Position numbers and translations under genes: made by a program. A DNA stretch of 64,000 nucleotides from Candidatus Phosphoribacter hodrii (GTDB lineage: Bacteria; Actinomycetota; Actinomycetes; Actinomycetales; Dermatophilaceae): NCBI GenBank assembly GCA_016707175.1, contig JADJIB010000010.1, positions 62,001 to 126,000 on the forward strand, read 5' to 3'. The first letter of the stretch is position 1. Each line of letters begins with the position of its first letter. Below, piece by piece: positions 63,092-64,000 of the stretch. Below the pieces are notes generated by a model, which saw nothing but the letters and a program-made list of their open reading frames with translations, did no database searches and had not been told where the DNA came from.

Positions 63092-64000
63092 TGGTCGTAG
63101 GTTTTGGTGACTTTGGCGCCGTTGCGGGTCTTGGTGGCGAGTTTCTGTTGGGGGAGGAACAGGTTGTCCAGGATCGACTGCAGGGGCCACAGTTCGTTGA
63201 GTAGGTCGAGTTCTCGGGTGGTGTCGTAGCGGTAGTAGCCGACGGCTCGGCGGACCTCGGACCAGTTCTTCTGTTCGATGTGGGCTTGGTCGTTGCTGTG
63301 GTTGGAGCGGCCGCGGCTGAAGGTGATCTGACGGGTGTCGCACCAGCGCAGGAGGTGGTGGTTGATGAACTCGGACCCGTTGTCGCTGTGGATGCCCAGG
63401 ACCGCGAACGGGAACGCCAGTCGTAGTTGTTCCAGGCCGGCGGAGACGATGCGTTCTCCCTTGGTGCGCACCGTGATTGATTCGGTCCATCCGGTGGCGA
63501 CGTCGGTGGCGTCCAGGGTGTAGTGGAACGCGCCGTTGTTGTCGCCGCCGTCGTGGCCGACCAGGTCGATTTGCAGGAACCCGGGGCGGGTGTCGTCCCA
63601 GTCGTGCCAGGTCTTCATGGGGATCGCGGACTTGAGCATGCTGCCGGGGCGGGTCATCGACTGGCCTTTGGTGGCGACCAGACCGGTCCGATAGGGACGC
63701 AGCCGCCGGTCGATGGTGGCCGCGGACATGCCCAGCAACTGGTCGATCACCTGCGGGGGGCAGGTCAGTTCCTGATGGGCCAGCATGGTTGGTACCAGTG
63801 TCGGCAGGCCTGGGCGTAGTCGTTTGCCGGTGGGGCCGTCCAGCACGCTCCAACAAGTCACCAGGGCGTCGATGACCGCCTGGTCGTATTGGAAGGTCGG
63901 CACCCGGGGGGCCCGTACCGGTGCCGGGCCGGCCAACCGTTGACGTAACGCCTTACGGGCATGGTCGCGGTGCCAGCCGGTGACCTGGCAGATCGCGTCC
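63064..64000 (-). CDS. DDE integrase-core transposase, N terminus outside window, C terminus probably truncated
   Basis: The frame is open to the window edge; the visible part begins with a helix-turn-helix-like region (AICQVTGWHRDHARKALRQ). The rve-type catalytic triad follows: Asp in FLQIDLVGHDGG, Asp in IHSDNGSEFINHH and Glu in HIEQKNW. The last residues (QGATLGLNQ) are encoded by the tRNA-Val 3' half, where members of this family as I recall them continue for a further segment, so the end looks truncated. It is the only mobile-element gene here, and it lacks the dispersed 8-mer. Confidence 0.8.
   Translation of the reverse strand, partial: DAICQVTGWHRDHARKALRQRLAGPAPVRAPRVPTFQYDQAVIDALVTCWSVLDGPTGKRLRPGLPTLVPTMLAHQELTCPPQVIDQLLGMSAATIDRRLRPYRTGLVATKGQSMTRPGSMLKSAIPMKTWHDWDDTRPGFLQIDLVGHDGGDNNGAFHYTLDATDVATGWTESITVRTKGERIVSAGLEQLRLAFPFAVLGIHSDNGSEFINHHLLRWCDTRQITFSRGRSNHSNDQAHIEQKNWSEVRRAVGYYRYDTTRELDLLNELWPLQSILDNLFLPQQKLATKTRNGAKVTKTYDQGATLGLNQ

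Overview
This window is a stretch of high-G+C (roughly 70%) chromosome from an actinobacterium. The evidence is the set of actinobacterial families SepH, DUF4193, DUF3710, DUF3159, DUF3000 and DUF5998, the paired TrkA proteins, an XRE-MurA fusion and AglEFG-type transporters. Codon choice and gene order fit a Micrococcales member near Dermatophilaceae/Intrasporangiaceae. That family-level placement is inference.

Layout. 1-4.0 kb: a translationally coupled DUF58/von Willebrand factor A (Bat-like) membrane operon, cut at its 5' end by the window. 4.1-13.9 kb (minus strand): an alpha-glucan/galactoside utilisation locus with an AglE-like binding protein, two permeases, a cytoplasmic GH66 dextranase-like enzyme, a sucrase/ferredoxin-like protein, a GH36 alpha-galactosidase and a LacI regulator. 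No ATPase gene is present. 14.0-17.4 kb: topoisomerase IV subunit A and a nitroreductase. 17.4-32.7 kb: a conserved housekeeping block holding a GNAT/acyl-CoA-synthetase fusion, DUF5998, a phosphodiesterase, thymidine kinase, sepH, an inositol-phosphatase-type enzyme, DUF4193, dut, DUF3710, an OB-fold protein, DUF3159, two TrkA proteins, an APC permease and a TrmA-type RNA methyltransferase. It resembles the Mycobacterium tuberculosis Rv2689-Rv2701 neighbourhood as I remember it. 32.7-40.2 kb: a toxin-antitoxin locus whose two genes have run together, aconitase, dxs and small hydrolase or unknown genes. 40.2-46.2 kb: a frameshifted PucR-type regulator, a short-chain dehydrogenase, a CoA-transferase and a GntP permease, probably a short-chain acid pathway. 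46.3-53.3 kb: XRE-MurA, fadB-fadA, RNase D and DUF3000. 53.4-62.7 kb: a DMT permease, a DUF4349 lipoprotein, msrB, a secreted lamin-tail nuclease, LigD-type polymerase, ATP-dependent ligase, a RibD-like reductase and a polyphosphate kinase 2 with a lysine-rich tail. 62.8-64.0 kb: tRNA-Gly, tRNA-Cys and a defective-looking tRNA-Val run into an unusual transposase gene that leaves the window.

The most striking feature is not a gene. The 8-mer GTATGCCG (or its complement CGGCATAC) occurs 80 times by my count, about once per 0.8 kb. It is split almost evenly between strands, lies in every reading frame and often forces rare codons. At two gene ends it occurs as an inverted pair that forms the terminator. 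It is absent from the tRNA/transposase segment. Density, lack of strand bias and use in terminators are what DNA uptake sequences show in Neisseria and Pasteurellaceae. No such system is known to me in this group.
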